This document shows, piece after piece, positions 1 to 8,488 of a stretch of 64,000 bases of DNA. The translations under genes were made by a program, and so were the position numbers. Origin of the DNA: Aquimonas voraii (GTDB lineage Bacteria; Pseudomonadota; Gammaproteobacteria; Xanthomonadales; Xanthomonadaceae); assembly GCF_900101825.1 (NCBI RefSeq), contig NZ_FNAG01000001.1, positions 434,001 to 498,000 on the forward strand, read 5' to 3'. A model generated the notes under the pieces. That model did not search any database. It was not told the DNA's origin and saw nothing but the letters and a program-made list of their open reading frames with translations. The first letter of the stretch is position 1, and each line of letters opens with the position of its first letter.

Positions 1-314
1 ACGACTTCATTGGGATCGAGCCGGCCCGCGCGAATGGCGATGAAGCGGCCGCCATCGCGGGCCTGCGGAATCGGACGCGCCTGGCTGTCGGTGGGAAAAC
101 CCAGCAGCTCGATCTCGACGTAACCCTCGTACTCGTTCAGGGCGATCACCATCCCGCCCCAGAGCACGTTGCGGTCCATCTGCGTGTCGATCTGTGCCGC
201 CACCGCGCGCGGCGAGGGGCTGGGCACGGACGGCGCATCGCGAAACACCGGTGTCGGCACGCAGCCCGCGAGCAGCAGCACGGCGAGCATGGACAGGATC
301 CCGCGCAGTTTCAT
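1..314 (-). CDS. slp: Slp-family outer-membrane lipoprotein (partial)
   Basis: The 5' part of a Slp/YeaY-type lipoprotein; the C-terminus lies beyond the left edge. The product opens MKLRGILSMLAVLLLAGC, a short signal peptide ending in an LAGC lipobox, so Cys18 should be lipidated. The following stretch has the family's PSPRAVAAQ...VLWGGMVI...YEGYVEIELLGFPTDSQ pattern and ends in GRFIAIRAGRLDPNE. Its ATG overlaps the rlmJ stop codon as ATGA (311-314), which implies translational coupling downstream of rlmJ. Slp proteins are starvation- or stationary-phase-induced outer-membrane lipoproteins of uncertain function. The family call is from sequence resemblance; regulation cannot be seen. Confidence 0.85.
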   Translation of the reverse strand, partial: MKLRGILSMLAVLLLAGCVPTPVFRDAPSVPSPSPRAVAAQIDTQMDRNVLWGGMVIALNEYEGYVEIELLGFPTDSQARPIPQARDGGRFIAIRAGRLDPNEV

Positions 315-1216
315 GCGCCTTCCTCGCGTTTGAGCCAGTCCAGTCGCGAGCTGGCTTGGGTTTCGCCCAGGGCTTCGCGCAGGTAGGGAAGGGCCTGTGA
401 CAGGGCCTGATCGAAGCGGTAGGGCGGGTTGACGATCAGCATGCCGCAGCCGTTCATGCGCAGCGGCGAGTCGTCCGGCCGCACCAGCAGCTCGGCCAGC
501 AGCACCGACTTCGCCGGCAGCTCGGCGGCACGGCGCAGGAAGCGCGCCACGCCGGCGCGCCGCTTGATTGGGAACCACACAGCGAACACCGCCTGCGGCA
601 GGCGCTCCAGGCCCTGGCGCACGGCGCCGAGGATGGCGTCGTACTCGGCCTCCTGGGCCTCGAAGGGCGGATCGACCAGCACCAGGGCACGGCGTTCGAT
701 CGGCGGCAGCAGGGCGCGCACCGCGGCGTAGCCATCGCGGGCCTCGGCCTTGGCGCGCGGGTAGGGTTCAAGTGCCGCGGCGAGCGCCGACTGCTCGCCG
801 GGCTGCAGTTCGCAGGCGACCAGTCGATCCTGCGGGCGCAGCGCGCGCGCGGCCAGCAGGGGCGAGCCCGGGTAGGCGCGCAGGGGGGCGATGCCATGGC
901 CCGAGTGCGCAAAGGTCTTGGCATCGAAGCGGTCGACCGCCTCGACATAGGCAGCCACCAGCGGCGGCGGGCTGGCGCGGCGCTTGGGCTGCTGCTCGAT
1001 GGGCCGGCGATCGATCAGCTTGAGGATGCCGCCCTCGGCCTCGCCGGTCTTCTGCGCCTCGCCCGAGTCGAGCAGGTAGCCACCGCGACCGCCGTGGGTG
1101 TCGAGCAGCAGGAAGCCGCTGTCCTTGCGCTGGAAGGCCTCGATCAGGCCGAGCAGGGTGGCGTGTTTCAAGACGTCGGCGAAGTTGCCGGCGTGGAAGC
1201 TGTGCTTGTAGTTCAT
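311..1216 (-). CDS. rlmJ: 23S rRNA (adenine(2030)-N6)-methyltransferase RlmJ
   Basis: SAM-dependent N6-methylation of A2030 in 23S rRNA. The start MNYKHSFHAGNFADVLKH is the family N-terminus; the frame stays open further upstream, but that extension has no family resemblance and I excluded it. The 301-residue product compares with about 280 in E. coli. A methyltransferase catalytic motif LVDPPFE and a C-terminal GMLIVNPPYR are visible; LLDTHGGRGGYLL fits the SAM-binding region. The gene is divergent from the DUF885 gene and its last base pairs overlap the slp start. Enzyme identity is confident. Confidence 0.93.
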   Translation of the reverse strand: MNYKHSFHAGNFADVLKHATLLGLIEAFQRKDSGFLLLDTHGGRGGYLLDSGEAQKTGEAEGGILKLIDRRPIEQQPKRRASPPPLVAAYVEAVDRFDAKTFAHSGHGIAPLRAYPGSPLLAARALRPQDRLVACELQPGEQSALAAALEPYPRAKAEARDGYAAVRALLPPIERRALVLVDPPFEAQEAEYDAILGAVRQGLERLPQAVFAVWFPIKRRAGVARFLRRAAELPAKSVLLAELLVRPDDSPLRMNGCGMLIVNPPYRFDQALSQALPYLREALGETQASSRLDWLKREEGA

Positions 1217-1284
1217 CGGCGCATTATGGGGGGTGGCGGGCGGCGGTGACTTCCGGCGCAGAGGCAGGCGGGCCATGCCGGCCG

Positions 1285-1290
1285 TAAAGT
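1285..1290 (+). promoter_or_regulatory. Candidate -10 hexamer for the DUF885 gene
   Basis: TAAAGT lies 41 bases before the ATG at 1331 and is embedded in GC-rich sequence. It is one of several similar TAnAnT hexamers at comparable distances before genes in this window. I see no convincing -35 box. Confidence 0.3.
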
Positions 1291-1330
1291 GCGCGCCGGG
1301 GTGGGCATGGAGCCCGCCGGGGGAAAGACC

Positions 1331-3145
1331 ATGAAGAAGCTGCTGAAGTGGGGCCTGCGCGGGTTTCTGGTGCTGCTGCTGGCCGGCGGTGGCCTGCTGG
1401 CGCACACGATCTGGTTCAAGCCGCTGAAGATCGAGTGGTTCTATGAGCGGGTGTTTGCCGAGTTTGCCTTCAACAGTCCCGAACTGCTGTCCTCACTGCG
1501 AATTCTGCCGGGCTGGCTCGACTGGTACAGCGACGAGTTGGACGACGCCTCGCTGGCCGGCGAAGAGGCATTGCGCGCCAAGGTGCGCAACGACCTCGCC
1601 ACCCTGCGCAGCTACGACCGCAGTTCGCTGGATGCCGAAGGCCAACACTCCTACGACCTGCTGGAGACCTTTCTCGCGGTGCAGGTCGAGGGCGAGCGCT
1701 TCGCGTACCACAACTATCCACTGAACCAGCTCTTCGGCGTGCAGAACGGCCTGCCGACCTTCCTCGCCACCCAGCATCCGATCGCCTCCACGAGCGATGC
1801 CGAGAACTACCTCGCGCGCCTTGCGGCGGTGCCGCGCAAGCTCGACCAGGTGCTGGAGGGGGTGCGCCATCGCGAATCACTGGGCATCCTGCCGCCGCGC
1901 TTCGTGGTCGAAAAGGTGCTGGCCGAGATGCGTGGCTTTCGCGACGCTGCGCCCGAGCAGAACATCCTCTACACCAGCTTCGACGAGAAGCTGGGCAAGC
2001 TTGAAGGGCTGTCGGGCGAAGATCGTGCGGCCCTGCTGGCGCGCGCCAGTGCCGCCATCGTCGAGCATGTGCAGCCGGTGTACGGCCGCCTGATCGACTA
2101 CTACGACGCGTTGCTGCCGAAGCTGCAGGACAACCACGGCGTGTGGGCGCTGCCGGACGGTGGGGCTTACTACGCCTGGGCTGTGCGCTCGCAGACCACC
2201 ACCGAGATGAGCCCGGACGAGGTGCATGAACTCGGCCTGCGCGAGGTCGAGCGGATCGGTGCGGAGATGGACGCCATCCTGCAGGCGGAGGGGCTGCTCG
2301 AGGGCAGCATTGGCGCGCGCGTGCAGCAGATCGCGCAGCGGCCGGACCAGCTGTACCCGAACACCGACGAGGGCCGCCAGCAGATCATCGACGATTTCCA
2401 GACGATCATCGACGAGATCGACCAGGGCATCGGCAGCGCCTTCAACCTGCGCCCGGCCGCAGGCGTCAAGGTCGAGCGCGTGCCCGAGTTCCGCGAGAAG
2501 ACCGCGCCCGGCGCCTACTACAACGCGCCGGCCTTCGATGGCTCGCGCCCGGGCATCTTCTACATCAACCTGCGCAACACGGCGGAGGTCGCCCGCTTCG
2601 GCATGCGCACGCTGGCCTACCACGAGGCGATTCCGGGGCACCACTTCCAGATCGCGATCCAGCAGGAGCTGCGCGGCGTGCCGACCTTCCGCAAGCTGCT
2701 GCCCTTCACCGCCTATGCGGAAGGCTGGGCGCTGTACACCGAGCGTCTGGCCTGGGAGATGGGCTTCCAGCAGAACCCGCTGGACAACCTCGGCCGCCTG
2801 CAGGCCGAGATGTTCCGCGCCGTGCGCCTGGTGGTGGACACCGGCATGCACCACAAGCGCTGGACCCGCGAGCAGGCCATCGACTACATGCTGCAGATGA
2901 CCGGCATGCCCGAGACCGACGTGGTTGCCGAGATCGAGCGCTATCTGGTGATGCCCGGCCAGGCGCTGAGCTACAAGGTCGGCATGAACGCCATGCTGGA
3001 CGCCCGCGAGCGCGCCCGCGCCGAGCTGGGTGAGCGCTTCGATCTGAAGGGCTTCCACGACGTCGTCCTGCAGTCGGGCTCGATGCCGATCACCCTGCTG
3101 AATCGCCGCGTGGATGCGTGGATCGCGGAGCGCAAGCAGGGCTGA
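1331..3145 (+). CDS. DUF885 family membrane-anchored putative metallopeptidase
   Basis: 604 residues with one N-terminal hydrophobic segment (about residues 8-27) and no obvious cleavage site, so probably an inner-membrane anchor with the rest periplasmic. The DUF885 signature HEAIPGHH sits near residue 430; it resembles a zinc-peptidase HExxH-like site, and family members are usually annotated as uncharacterised or dipeptidyl carboxypeptidase-like. The start at 1331 was chosen because GGGGGAAAG stands just upstream and because translation from the earlier in-frame ATG would push the hydrophobic segment inward. Substrate unknown. A 12-bp hairpin and repeat arrays follow the stop. Confidence 0.85.
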   Translation: MKKLLKWGLRGFLVLLLAGGGLLAHTIWFKPLKIEWFYERVFAEFAFNSPELLSSLRILPGWLDWYSDELDDASLAGEEALRAKVRNDLATLRSYDRSSLDAEGQHSYDLLETFLAVQVEGERFAYHNYPLNQLFGVQNGLPTFLATQHPIASTSDAENYLARLAAVPRKLDQVLEGVRHRESLGILPPRFVVEKVLAEMRGFRDAAPEQNILYTSFDEKLGKLEGLSGEDRAALLARASAAIVEHVQPVYGRLIDYYDALLPKLQDNHGVWALPDGGAYYAWAVRSQTTTEMSPDEVHELGLREVERIGAEMDAILQAEGLLEGSIGARVQQIAQRPDQLYPNTDEGRQQIIDDFQTIIDEIDQGIGSAFNLRPAAGVKVERVPEFREKTAPGAYYNAPAFDGSRPGIFYINLRNTAEVARFGMRTLAYHEAIPGHHFQIAIQQELRGVPTFRKLLPFTAYAEGWALYTERLAWEMGFQQNPLDNLGRLQAEMFRAVRLVVDTGMHHKRWTREQAIDYMLQMTGMPETDVVAEIERYLVMPGQALSYKVGMNAMLDARERARAELGERFDLKGFHDVVLQSGSMPITLLNRRVDAWIAERKQG

Positions 3146-3201
3146 GCAGGCGAGGGGTCCGCCTGTCGCTTGCGCTGCACTCCCTCGCGCGACCTGGTGC
3201 C

Positions 3202-3228
3202 GCTTCGGCTGCCGAGGGCAGCCGAAGC
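3202..3228. repeat. 12-bp perfect hairpin after the DUF885 gene
   Basis: GCTTCGGCTGCC at 3202-3213 and its exact complement at 3217-3228 enclose the loop GAG. No T-run follows on either strand, so a Rho-independent terminator is doubtful; it may stabilise the mRNA 3' end or belong to the repeat cluster that follows immediately. Confidence 0.6.
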
Positions 3229-3236
3229 CTTGCCGC

Positions 3237-3261
3237 CACGGTGGATGAGGACCCACCCTAT
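3237..3261 (+). repeat. 25-bp dispersed palindromic element, copy A
   Basis: Begins CACGGTGG and ends CCCACCCTAT, exactly 25 bases. Related 25-base copies are at 30490-30514 (inverted), 30607-30631 and 63032-63056. The centre of this copy is diverged (ATGAGGA), leaving a five-pair stem. It directly precedes a heptamer array. Confidence 0.6.
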
Positions 3262-3263
3262 CT

Positions 3264-3312
3264 CCAATCCCCAATCCCCAATCCCGAATCCCGAATCCCC
3301 AATCCCGAATCC
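3264..3312 (+). repeat. Seven C(C/G)AATCC heptamers in tandem
   Basis: Exactly seven 7-bp units over 49 bases, mixing CCAATCC and CGAATCC. The array ends one base before the ATG of the NTF2-like gene, so it occupies the whole ribosome-binding region. Similar arrays are at 9579-9606, 29485-29512, 29551-29578 and 30705-30732. Confidence 0.85.
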
Positions 3313-3313
3313 C

Positions 3314-3724
3314 ATGCCGAACACCGACACCCTCGACCTGATCGACCGCTACTACGCCGCTTTCAATCGCGGCGACCGCGAGACCCTGCTCGCCCTGCTG
3401 TCCGAGAACGTGGTCCACGACCTCAACCAGGGCGCCCGCGAAACTGGCCGCGAGGCTTTCCGCGCCTTCATGCAGCGCATGGATCGCTGCTACGCCGAGC
3501 AGCTCACCGATATCGTGGTGATGGCCTCGGCCGACGGCCGACGCGCGGCCGCCGAGTACGTCGTGCACGGCGAGTACAAGGCCGACGATGAGGGCCTGCC
3601 GCCGGCCCGCGGCCAGCGCTATGTGCTGCCGGGGGGGGCCTTCTTCGAGATCGAGAACGGCTGCATCACCCGCGTCACCAACTACTACAACCTGCAGGAC
3701 TGGATCGCGCAGGTGCAGGCCTGA
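3314..3724 (+). CDS. SnoaL/NTF2-like (ketosteroid-isomerase-like) protein
   Basis: 136 residues with the NTF2-like opening DLIDRYYAAFNRGDRETLLALLSE, a central GREAFRAFM and a C-terminal FFEIENGCITRVTNYYN strand, all typical of the cone-shaped SnoaL fold. These small proteins bind or isomerise hydrophobic substrates; which one cannot be told here. The ATG at 3314 directly abuts a heptamer array and has no Shine-Dalgarno sequence, so translation may be weak or begin elsewhere. The stop overlaps the next ATG (TGATG), coupling it to the acetyltransferase. Confidence 0.8.
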   Translation: MPNTDTLDLIDRYYAAFNRGDRETLLALLSENVVHDLNQGARETGREAFRAFMQRMDRCYAEQLTDIVVMASADGRRAAAEYVVHGEYKADDEGLPPARGQRYVLPGGAFFEIENGCITRVTNYYNLQDWIAQVQA

Positions 3725-4323
3725 TGGGCGTCGAGCTGCGCTGCCTGCGGCCCGCCGAGTACGCGCGCCACACGGCCGACGTGGCGCGCCTGCGCATCGA
3801 GGTGTTCCGCGCGTTTCCCTACCTCTACGACGGTGACGTCGGCTACGAGGAGCGCTACCTCGACACCTACGCGCAGTCGGCCGACAGCCTGTGGGTGCTG
3901 GCGCTGGACGACGAGCGCGTGGTCGGCGCCAGCACCGGCTTGCCGTTGGCAGATGAAGACGCTGCGTTCAAGCAGCCCTTCATCGAGCGCGGCATCGACC
4001 CGCAGCGGGTCTTCTACTTCGGCGAGTCGGTGCTGCTGCCGGCCTATCGCGGGCTGGGCCTTGGGCATCGCTTCTTCGATGCGCGCGAAGCGCATGCACG
4101 CGCGCTGGGGCGCTTCGACTGGATGGCGTTCGCTGCCGTCGACCGCGCCGCTGATGACCCGCGTCGCCCTCCAGACCATCGCGACAATGATGCGTTCTGG
4201 GCCAAGCGCGGTTACCAGCGCCAGCCCGGTATGGGCTTTCGCCTGAGCTGGAAGGAGCTGGGCGAGTCCGACGAGAGCGAGAAGCCGCTGACCTACTGGC
4301 TGCGCGCGCTGGAGGCCGGCTGA
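3724..4323 (+). CDS. GNAT-family N-acetyltransferase
   Basis: 199 residues. Hydrophobic strand VLALDDERVVGASTGLPL is followed by FYFGESVLLPAYRGLGLGHRFFDAREAHA, whose RGLGLGHRF matches the acetyl-CoA pyrophosphate loop (R/Q-x-x-G-x-G/A). The C-terminus has FWAKRGYQ, the usual end of the GNAT fold. Acyl acceptor unknown. Both boundaries are TGATG overlaps with neighbours, so NTF2-like, GNAT and nitrilase genes form one coupled unit; GNAT plus nitrilase pairs suggest small-molecule amide chemistry, but that is only inference. Confidence 0.85.
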   Translation: MGVELRCLRPAEYARHTADVARLRIEVFRAFPYLYDGDVGYEERYLDTYAQSADSLWVLALDDERVVGASTGLPLADEDAAFKQPFIERGIDPQRVFYFGESVLLPAYRGLGLGHRFFDAREAHARALGRFDWMAFAAVDRAADDPRRPPDHRDNDAFWAKRGYQRQPGMGFRLSWKELGESDESEKPLTYWLRALEAG

Positions 4324-5204
4324 TGCGCGTCGCTGTCGCCGCCTATCCGCTGGAAACGATCGCGAGCTTCGAGGCCTGGGCCGACAAGCAGCGCCGACTG
4401 CTGGGCGAGGCCAAGGCCCTGGGCGCCGATCTGGCTGTGCTGCCGGAGTACCTGTCGCTGGAGCTGGCAGGTTTCCAGCCCGCCGCCGTGCGCGAGGACT
4501 TCGCCGCTTCGCTGGAGGCGCTGCAGGCTCTTTTCGAGCCCTGGCAGACGCTGCATGTGGAACTTGCCCGCGCGCTCGACCTGCACATCCAGGCCGGCAC
4601 CTTCCTGCTGCGCCAGCCGAATGGCCGCTATCGCAACCGCGCCTTCTGGTTCACGCCTTCGGGCGAAGTGCACTGGCAGGACAAGCTCCAACTCACCGGC
4701 TTCGAAAAGGCCAGCGACCTGATCGAGCCCGGCGACGCGCTCAAGGTCTTCGATCTCGACGGCCTGCGCGTCGGCATCGCGGTCTGCTACGACAGCGAGT
4801 TCCCGCTGCCGGTGCGCGCCCAGCGCGAGGCCGGCGCCCGCCTCCTGCTGGTGCCGAGCTGCACTGATACGCCGGCCGGCGCGACCCGGGTGCGCACCGG
4901 CTGCATGGCGCGCGCGTTGGAGAACCGCATGCTCGTTGCGCGTGCAGTCACCGCCGGCGAACTGCCCTGGAGCCCGGCGCTCGACACCAATACCGGCGAG
5001 GCCGCGATCTACGCGCCGATGGATGTGGGTCTTCCGGCCGACGGTGTGCTGGTCGTCAATGCGCCCGGCGAGACCTGGGCCGTGGCCGAGCTGCCGCTGT
5101 CGCGGCTTGAGCGCGCGGCTTCGAAATCACAGGTGGCCGTGGATTCGGATTGGCCGCAGCAGCTGCGGCCCGGAGTGCTGCGGGCCGAGGTGCGGGTCCT
5201 GTAA
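4323..5204 (+). CDS. Carbon-nitrogen hydrolase (nitrilase superfamily)
   Basis: 293 residues with the complete Glu-Lys-Cys triad: Glu42 in VLPEYLSLE, Lys121 in WQDKLQLTGFEK and Cys155 in AVCYDSEFP. The C-terminal half has ARALENRMLVARAVTAGELPW, the usual substrate-side segment. It is an amidase or nitrilase of unknown substrate, distinct from the AguB homologue at 51909-52808. ATG overlaps the GNAT stop. The 210 bases that follow (to the convergent ykgJ-like gene) show no gene or terminator. Confidence 0.87.
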   Translation: MRVAVAAYPLETIASFEAWADKQRRLLGEAKALGADLAVLPEYLSLELAGFQPAAVREDFAASLEALQALFEPWQTLHVELARALDLHIQAGTFLLRQPNGRYRNRAFWFTPSGEVHWQDKLQLTGFEKASDLIEPGDALKVFDLDGLRVGIAVCYDSEFPLPVRAQREAGARLLLVPSCTDTPAGATRVRTGCMARALENRMLVARAVTAGELPWSPALDTNTGEAAIYAPMDVGLPADGVLVVNAPGETWAVAELPLSRLERAASKSQVAVDSDWPQQLRPGVLRAEVRVL

Positions 5205-5414
5205 GCCCATCGCTTTCATGGTCTGCGCCCGCGCGGACTGCTGGATCGCGTTCGGTGCGGCTGCGCCGGCGGTACTGCGAGGCATGCGAGGGTCACGCCC
5301 ATCCAGCTTCATTTGCAGGCAAGCGCGTGCCGCTGCAGCTTCGGGCCGGCCAGCAACCGGAAATCCGGGGCAGAGCGGCGGGAGCCGTGTCGGGGCGGCG
5401 GCGGTTGCAGACAC

Positions 5415-5846
5415 TCACTCGCCAGCGAGAACCCCCGCCGGCCTGCCCGGAGCGGAGGCGCGCCCGGCCCAGTCCGCGGGTGTGAGCGGCATGAGCCCAT
5501 GGCGCAAACGTGCCCGATCGCACGCCGGGCTCGGTCTGCCGTCTTCCCAGGCGGGCATGAGCTCGTGGCAGGGCGAGGGGCGGTGGGCGTATTGGCTGCA
5601 GTGGGCGTCCTCGCCGACCGTGCCGCGCAGTGCGACGCAGCGCGGCGCGGGCTGGTCGGTGCCGAGCATTGCGACCCGCAAGGGATCGAGCTTCCGCGTC
5701 AGTGATTCAGGGATTCCGTCCGGCGTGTGCGGTGCGGTCTCCGCCCAGTAGAACGCGACCCGGTAGCTGGCGCAGCAGGCGCCACAGCGCAGGCAGGGGT
5801 GGCGGGGCAGGGTGGATTCCGAGCGCGGGCGGGCGTCAGTGGCCAT
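5415..5846 (-). CDS. YkgJ-family cysteine-cluster protein
   Basis: 143 residues. The N-terminal HPCLRCGACCASYRV provides the closely spaced CxxCxxCC cluster of the YkgJ family (zinc or iron-sulfur binding is predicted for the family). More cysteines follow in RCVAL, HCSQYAHRPSPCHE and PACDRAR. Start chosen at MATDARPRSES, 10-15 residues before the cluster; the much longer open frame upstream is antisense to the SprA-like gene. Function in the cell unknown. Confidence 0.85.
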   Translation of the reverse strand: MATDARPRSESTLPRHPCLRCGACCASYRVAFYWAETAPHTPDGIPESLTRKLDPLRVAMLGTDQPAPRCVALRGTVGEDAHCSQYAHRPSPCHELMPAWEDGRPSPACDRARLRHGLMPLTPADWAGRASAPGRPAGVLAGE

Positions 5847-6132
5847 CGGCGGGCGTATCCAAGAAGTGCGTGCCGGTGCCGCGCAACTGTGGGCGGGCCT
5901 CGAGGTTTCAAGCCGAACGCTTCCGCCAGTCTTGCCGATGCCGCTGGTTTCGGGCGCCGGAGCCAGGGCGACCGCGCTTGCCCAGCGGGCTGGCAGCGGC
6001 GGTCGATGGGCCTCCGGGCCGCTTGCCCGTGGGCCGATCCGGCGCGATCCTTGGCGGCGATGCCGAGCCGCGGCCACGCCCGCGGCCGGCAGGCCCGAGA
6101 CTGAACGCCGCTCCGTCGAGGCTGCCGGACCG

Positions 6133-6699
6133 ATGCAGCTGTTGCCCACTTCCGCCGCACGCTTCGTACCCGCCGCGGCCAGCGCCAGTCCGGCGCCGAG
6201 TGGCGGCGCGCGCGCGCCGGTTTCCGAGGTCCAGGGCGTATCGCCCACTGCCAGCGGCCCAGGGCGTGGGGAGACCAGCGATCCGCTGCAGGATCCGGCG
6301 GTCCAGCGGGTGATCGCCGAGCTGGCGGCCCGTGACCGCGAGGTGCGGGCCCACGAGCAGGCCCATGTGGCTGCAGGGGGCGAGCTGATCACTTCGGGCC
6401 CCAGCTACACCTACCAGACCGGCCCCGACCGCCGACGTTACGCTGTCGGCGGCGAGGTCGGCATCGACACCTCGCCGGTGCGCGGCGATCCCGAGGCGAC
6501 GCTGGACAAGGCCGCGCGCATCGTCGCCGCAGCCTTGGCGCCGGCCCAGCCCTCGCCGCAGGATTACCGCGTGGCAGCGCAGGCCAACCAGATGGCCTCG
6601 CAGGCGCGTGTCGACATCGCGCTGGCGCGTGCGCGTCAGGCCTACGGCGAGGTTGCCTCCGTGGGTCCTGCGCAGGCCGCTTTCTCGGTGCGCGCCTGA
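6133..6699 (+). CDS. SprA-related putative metalloprotease
   Basis: 188 residues from the chosen ATG, preceded by GAGG 11 bases upstream; the same frame is open for another 300 bases, so an upstream start is possible. The core is VRAHEQAHVAAGG (HExxH; His74, Glu75, His78), then SYTYQTGPDRRRYAVGGEVGIDTSPV and a helical ANQMASQARVDIALARARQAY. This matches the SprA/CJM1_0395-type family of putative metalloproteases. The N-terminus is low-complexity, proline- and alanine-rich. Zinc-dependent proteolysis is inferred from HExxH. Divergent from the ykgJ-like gene, with 286 bases between the two starts and no clear promoter. Confidence 0.8.
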   Translation: MQLLPTSAARFVPAAASASPAPSGGARAPVSEVQGVSPTASGPGRGETSDPLQDPAVQRVIAELAARDREVRAHEQAHVAAGGELITSGPSYTYQTGPDRRRYAVGGEVGIDTSPVRGDPEATLDKAARIVAAALAPAQPSPQDYRVAAQANQMASQARVDIALARARQAYGEVASVGPAQAAFSVRA

Positions 6700-6778
6700 G
6701 GCCATCCACCGCGCGTGAGCTGCTCCGCCCCCGACTTTCGCCGCATGCCGTCGGGCCGGTCGTGACCGGCCTGCGTGC

Positions 6779-6784
6779 TAGACT
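6779..6784 (+). promoter_or_regulatory. Candidate -10 hexamer for the aminotransferase gene
   Basis: TAGACT followed by TCGGCGG, 83 bases before the ATG at 6867. No good -35 is visible; support is similarity to other TA(C/G)A(C/A)T hexamers placed before genes in this window. Confidence 0.35.
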
Positions 6785-6866
6785 TCGGCGGTTTTCTGCC
6801 CGCGCCTGCCTCGCTTCGGTAGAAGTCGCGCACGCGGCCGGGTTGGCCCACCACACGAGGGTGCAC

Positions 6867-8066
6867 ATGCCCAAGCTTGCCCAGCGCATGGGGCGCGCCA
6901 AGCCCAGCGCGATCATGCAGATCGTCGAGAAGACCCGGCAGATGAAAGCCGCTGGCCGCGAGGTCATCAGCTTCTCGATCGGCGTTCCGAATTTCCTGCC
7001 CGGCCCGCACGTGTACGCGGCTGCGCGCGAGGCCCTGGAGCACGACAGCGGCCAGTACGGCAGCAATCGCGGGCCGGATGCGCTGCTCGATGCCTTCCTG
7101 AAGCACATCGAGGCGGCCGGCCTCACCGGTTACCAGCGCAAGCACTGCGCCACCGGCATCGGCGCCAAGCACATCCTCTACAACCTGGCCGAAGCCTTGC
7201 TCGATCCGGGCGACGAGATCGTCTTTCCCTCGCCCTACTGGACCACCTACGCCGACATCGCCGAGATCGTCGGTGCGCGCGCCACGGCCCTGCCTTGCCC
7301 GTCCAGCCAGAACTACAAGCTGACGCCGGAGCAGCTGGATGGCGCGCTGGCGCGCGGGCCCAAGGTGTTTCTGTTCAACAACCCGTCCAACCCGACCGGC
7401 ATGGTCTACAGCAGCGACGAGATCGCCGCCATCGCCGACGTGGTGGCGCGCCATCCGGACGTGTGGATGATCTGCGACGACATCTACCACCGCATGGTGT
7501 TCAGCGGGCAGAGCTACCACAACGTGCTGCACTTCCGGCCTGAGCTGGCGGACCGCGTGATCTTCGTCGACTCGCTGTCCAAGACCTATGGCATGCCGGG
7601 CTGGCGTGTCGGTTTCATGGCTGGCCCTGAGTCGGTCGCGCAGGCGCTGACCACACTCAACTCCAACCACATCACCAACGTGCCCGAAGTGGTGATCGCT
7701 GCCGCCATCGCCGCGCTGTCCGGCCCGCAGGACGTGCCGGCGGCGAAGGTGCGCGAGTTCGAGGCCAAGCGCGACCAGGTGCTGGCGGCATTGGCGCAGA
7801 TCCCGGGCGTGATCTGCCCGAAGCCCGAGGGCGCCTTCTACGTCTTCCCCGACATCGCCTGCGCCTTCGGCCGCCGGCACGGCGATCGGGTGATCGCCGA
7901 CGACGTCGACTTCTGTGCTGCGCTGCTCGAAGCCAAGGGCGTGGCCTGCGTGCCCGGCTCGGCCTTCGGCGAACCCCGCGCCTTGCGCATCTCCTACACC
8001 TGTCCGGATGCTCAGCTCACCGAGGGCTTGAAGCGCATCCAGGCCTTCTTCGCGGAGTTGGCGTGA
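6867..8066 (+). CDS. Class I aspartate-type aminotransferase (PLP)
   Basis: 399 residues. Fold-type I PLP enzyme: NNPSNPTGMVYS (the NPTG substrate/cofactor loop), CDDIYHRMVF (Asp and Tyr contacting PLP) and SLSKTYGMPGWRVGF with Schiff-base Lys239. The C-terminal Arg that binds the substrate carboxylate is in ALRISYTC. The sequence resembles the AspC/AspB subgroup, so aspartate:2-oxoglutarate transamination is most likely, but neighbouring specificities (aromatic, alanine) cannot be excluded. Start supported by GAGG at 6857-6860. The 3' end overlaps the glutaredoxin-like GTG by four bases. Confidence 0.88.
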   Translation: MPKLAQRMGRAKPSAIMQIVEKTRQMKAAGREVISFSIGVPNFLPGPHVYAAAREALEHDSGQYGSNRGPDALLDAFLKHIEAAGLTGYQRKHCATGIGAKHILYNLAEALLDPGDEIVFPSPYWTTYADIAEIVGARATALPCPSSQNYKLTPEQLDGALARGPKVFLFNNPSNPTGMVYSSDEIAAIADVVARHPDVWMICDDIYHRMVFSGQSYHNVLHFRPELADRVIFVDSLSKTYGMPGWRVGFMAGPESVAQALTTLNSNHITNVPEVVIAAAIAALSGPQDVPAAKVREFEAKRDQVLAALAQIPGVICPKPEGAFYVFPDIACAFGRRHGDRVIADDVDFCAALLEAKGVACVPGSAFGEPRALRISYTCPDAQLTEGLKRIQAFFAELA

Positions 8067-8419
8067 GCGGACGCGTCTGGCTCGTCCTGCTCGCGCTGCT
8101 GGTGGCCTTCGGCGTCTGGCGGTCGGAGTGGTCGACCCAGGCGGCGCTCGACAGCCTGCCCGGCGCTGGCGACCCCAGCCGCGTGGTGATGGTCAGCGCC
8201 GAGTGGTGCGGCTACTGCCAGAAGCAGCTGGCCGAGTTCCGCTCGGCCGGCGTGCGTTTTACCGAGCTCGACTTCGACACCGCCGCCGGACGCGAGGCGG
8301 TCGAGGCTCTGGGCGGTCGCGGCGTGCCGATGACGGTCATTGGCGACGAGATCATCCACGGTTACAACCGGCCGGCGCTGCAGCAGCATCTCGCGGCGGT
8401 CGGCTACGAGATGCGCTGA
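8063..8419 (+). CDS. Membrane-anchored glutaredoxin-like protein
   Basis: 118 residues beginning at a GTG that overlaps the aminotransferase stop (GTGA), so translation is coupled. An N-terminal hydrophobic helix (VWLVLLALLVAFGVW) suggests an inner-membrane anchor. The catalytic thioredoxin-fold motif is SAEWCGYCQKQ, followed by the cis-proline element GRGVPMTVIGDEII and GYNRPALQQHL, which is glutaredoxin-like. Likely a thiol:disulfide oxidoreductase facing the periplasm, if the N-terminus is a signal anchor. Partner unknown. Confidence 0.82.
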   Translation: MSGRVWLVLLALLVAFGVWRSEWSTQAALDSLPGAGDPSRVVMVSAEWCGYCQKQLAEFRSAGVRFTELDFDTAAGREAVEALGGRGVPMTVIGDEIIHGYNRPALQQHLAAVGYEMR

Positions 8420-8488
8420 GGCCGCGCGGCCTCGGCGATGCGTGTCCCGACGTTCCACCCACCCCAGAAGACGACACAGGACCCTCCC

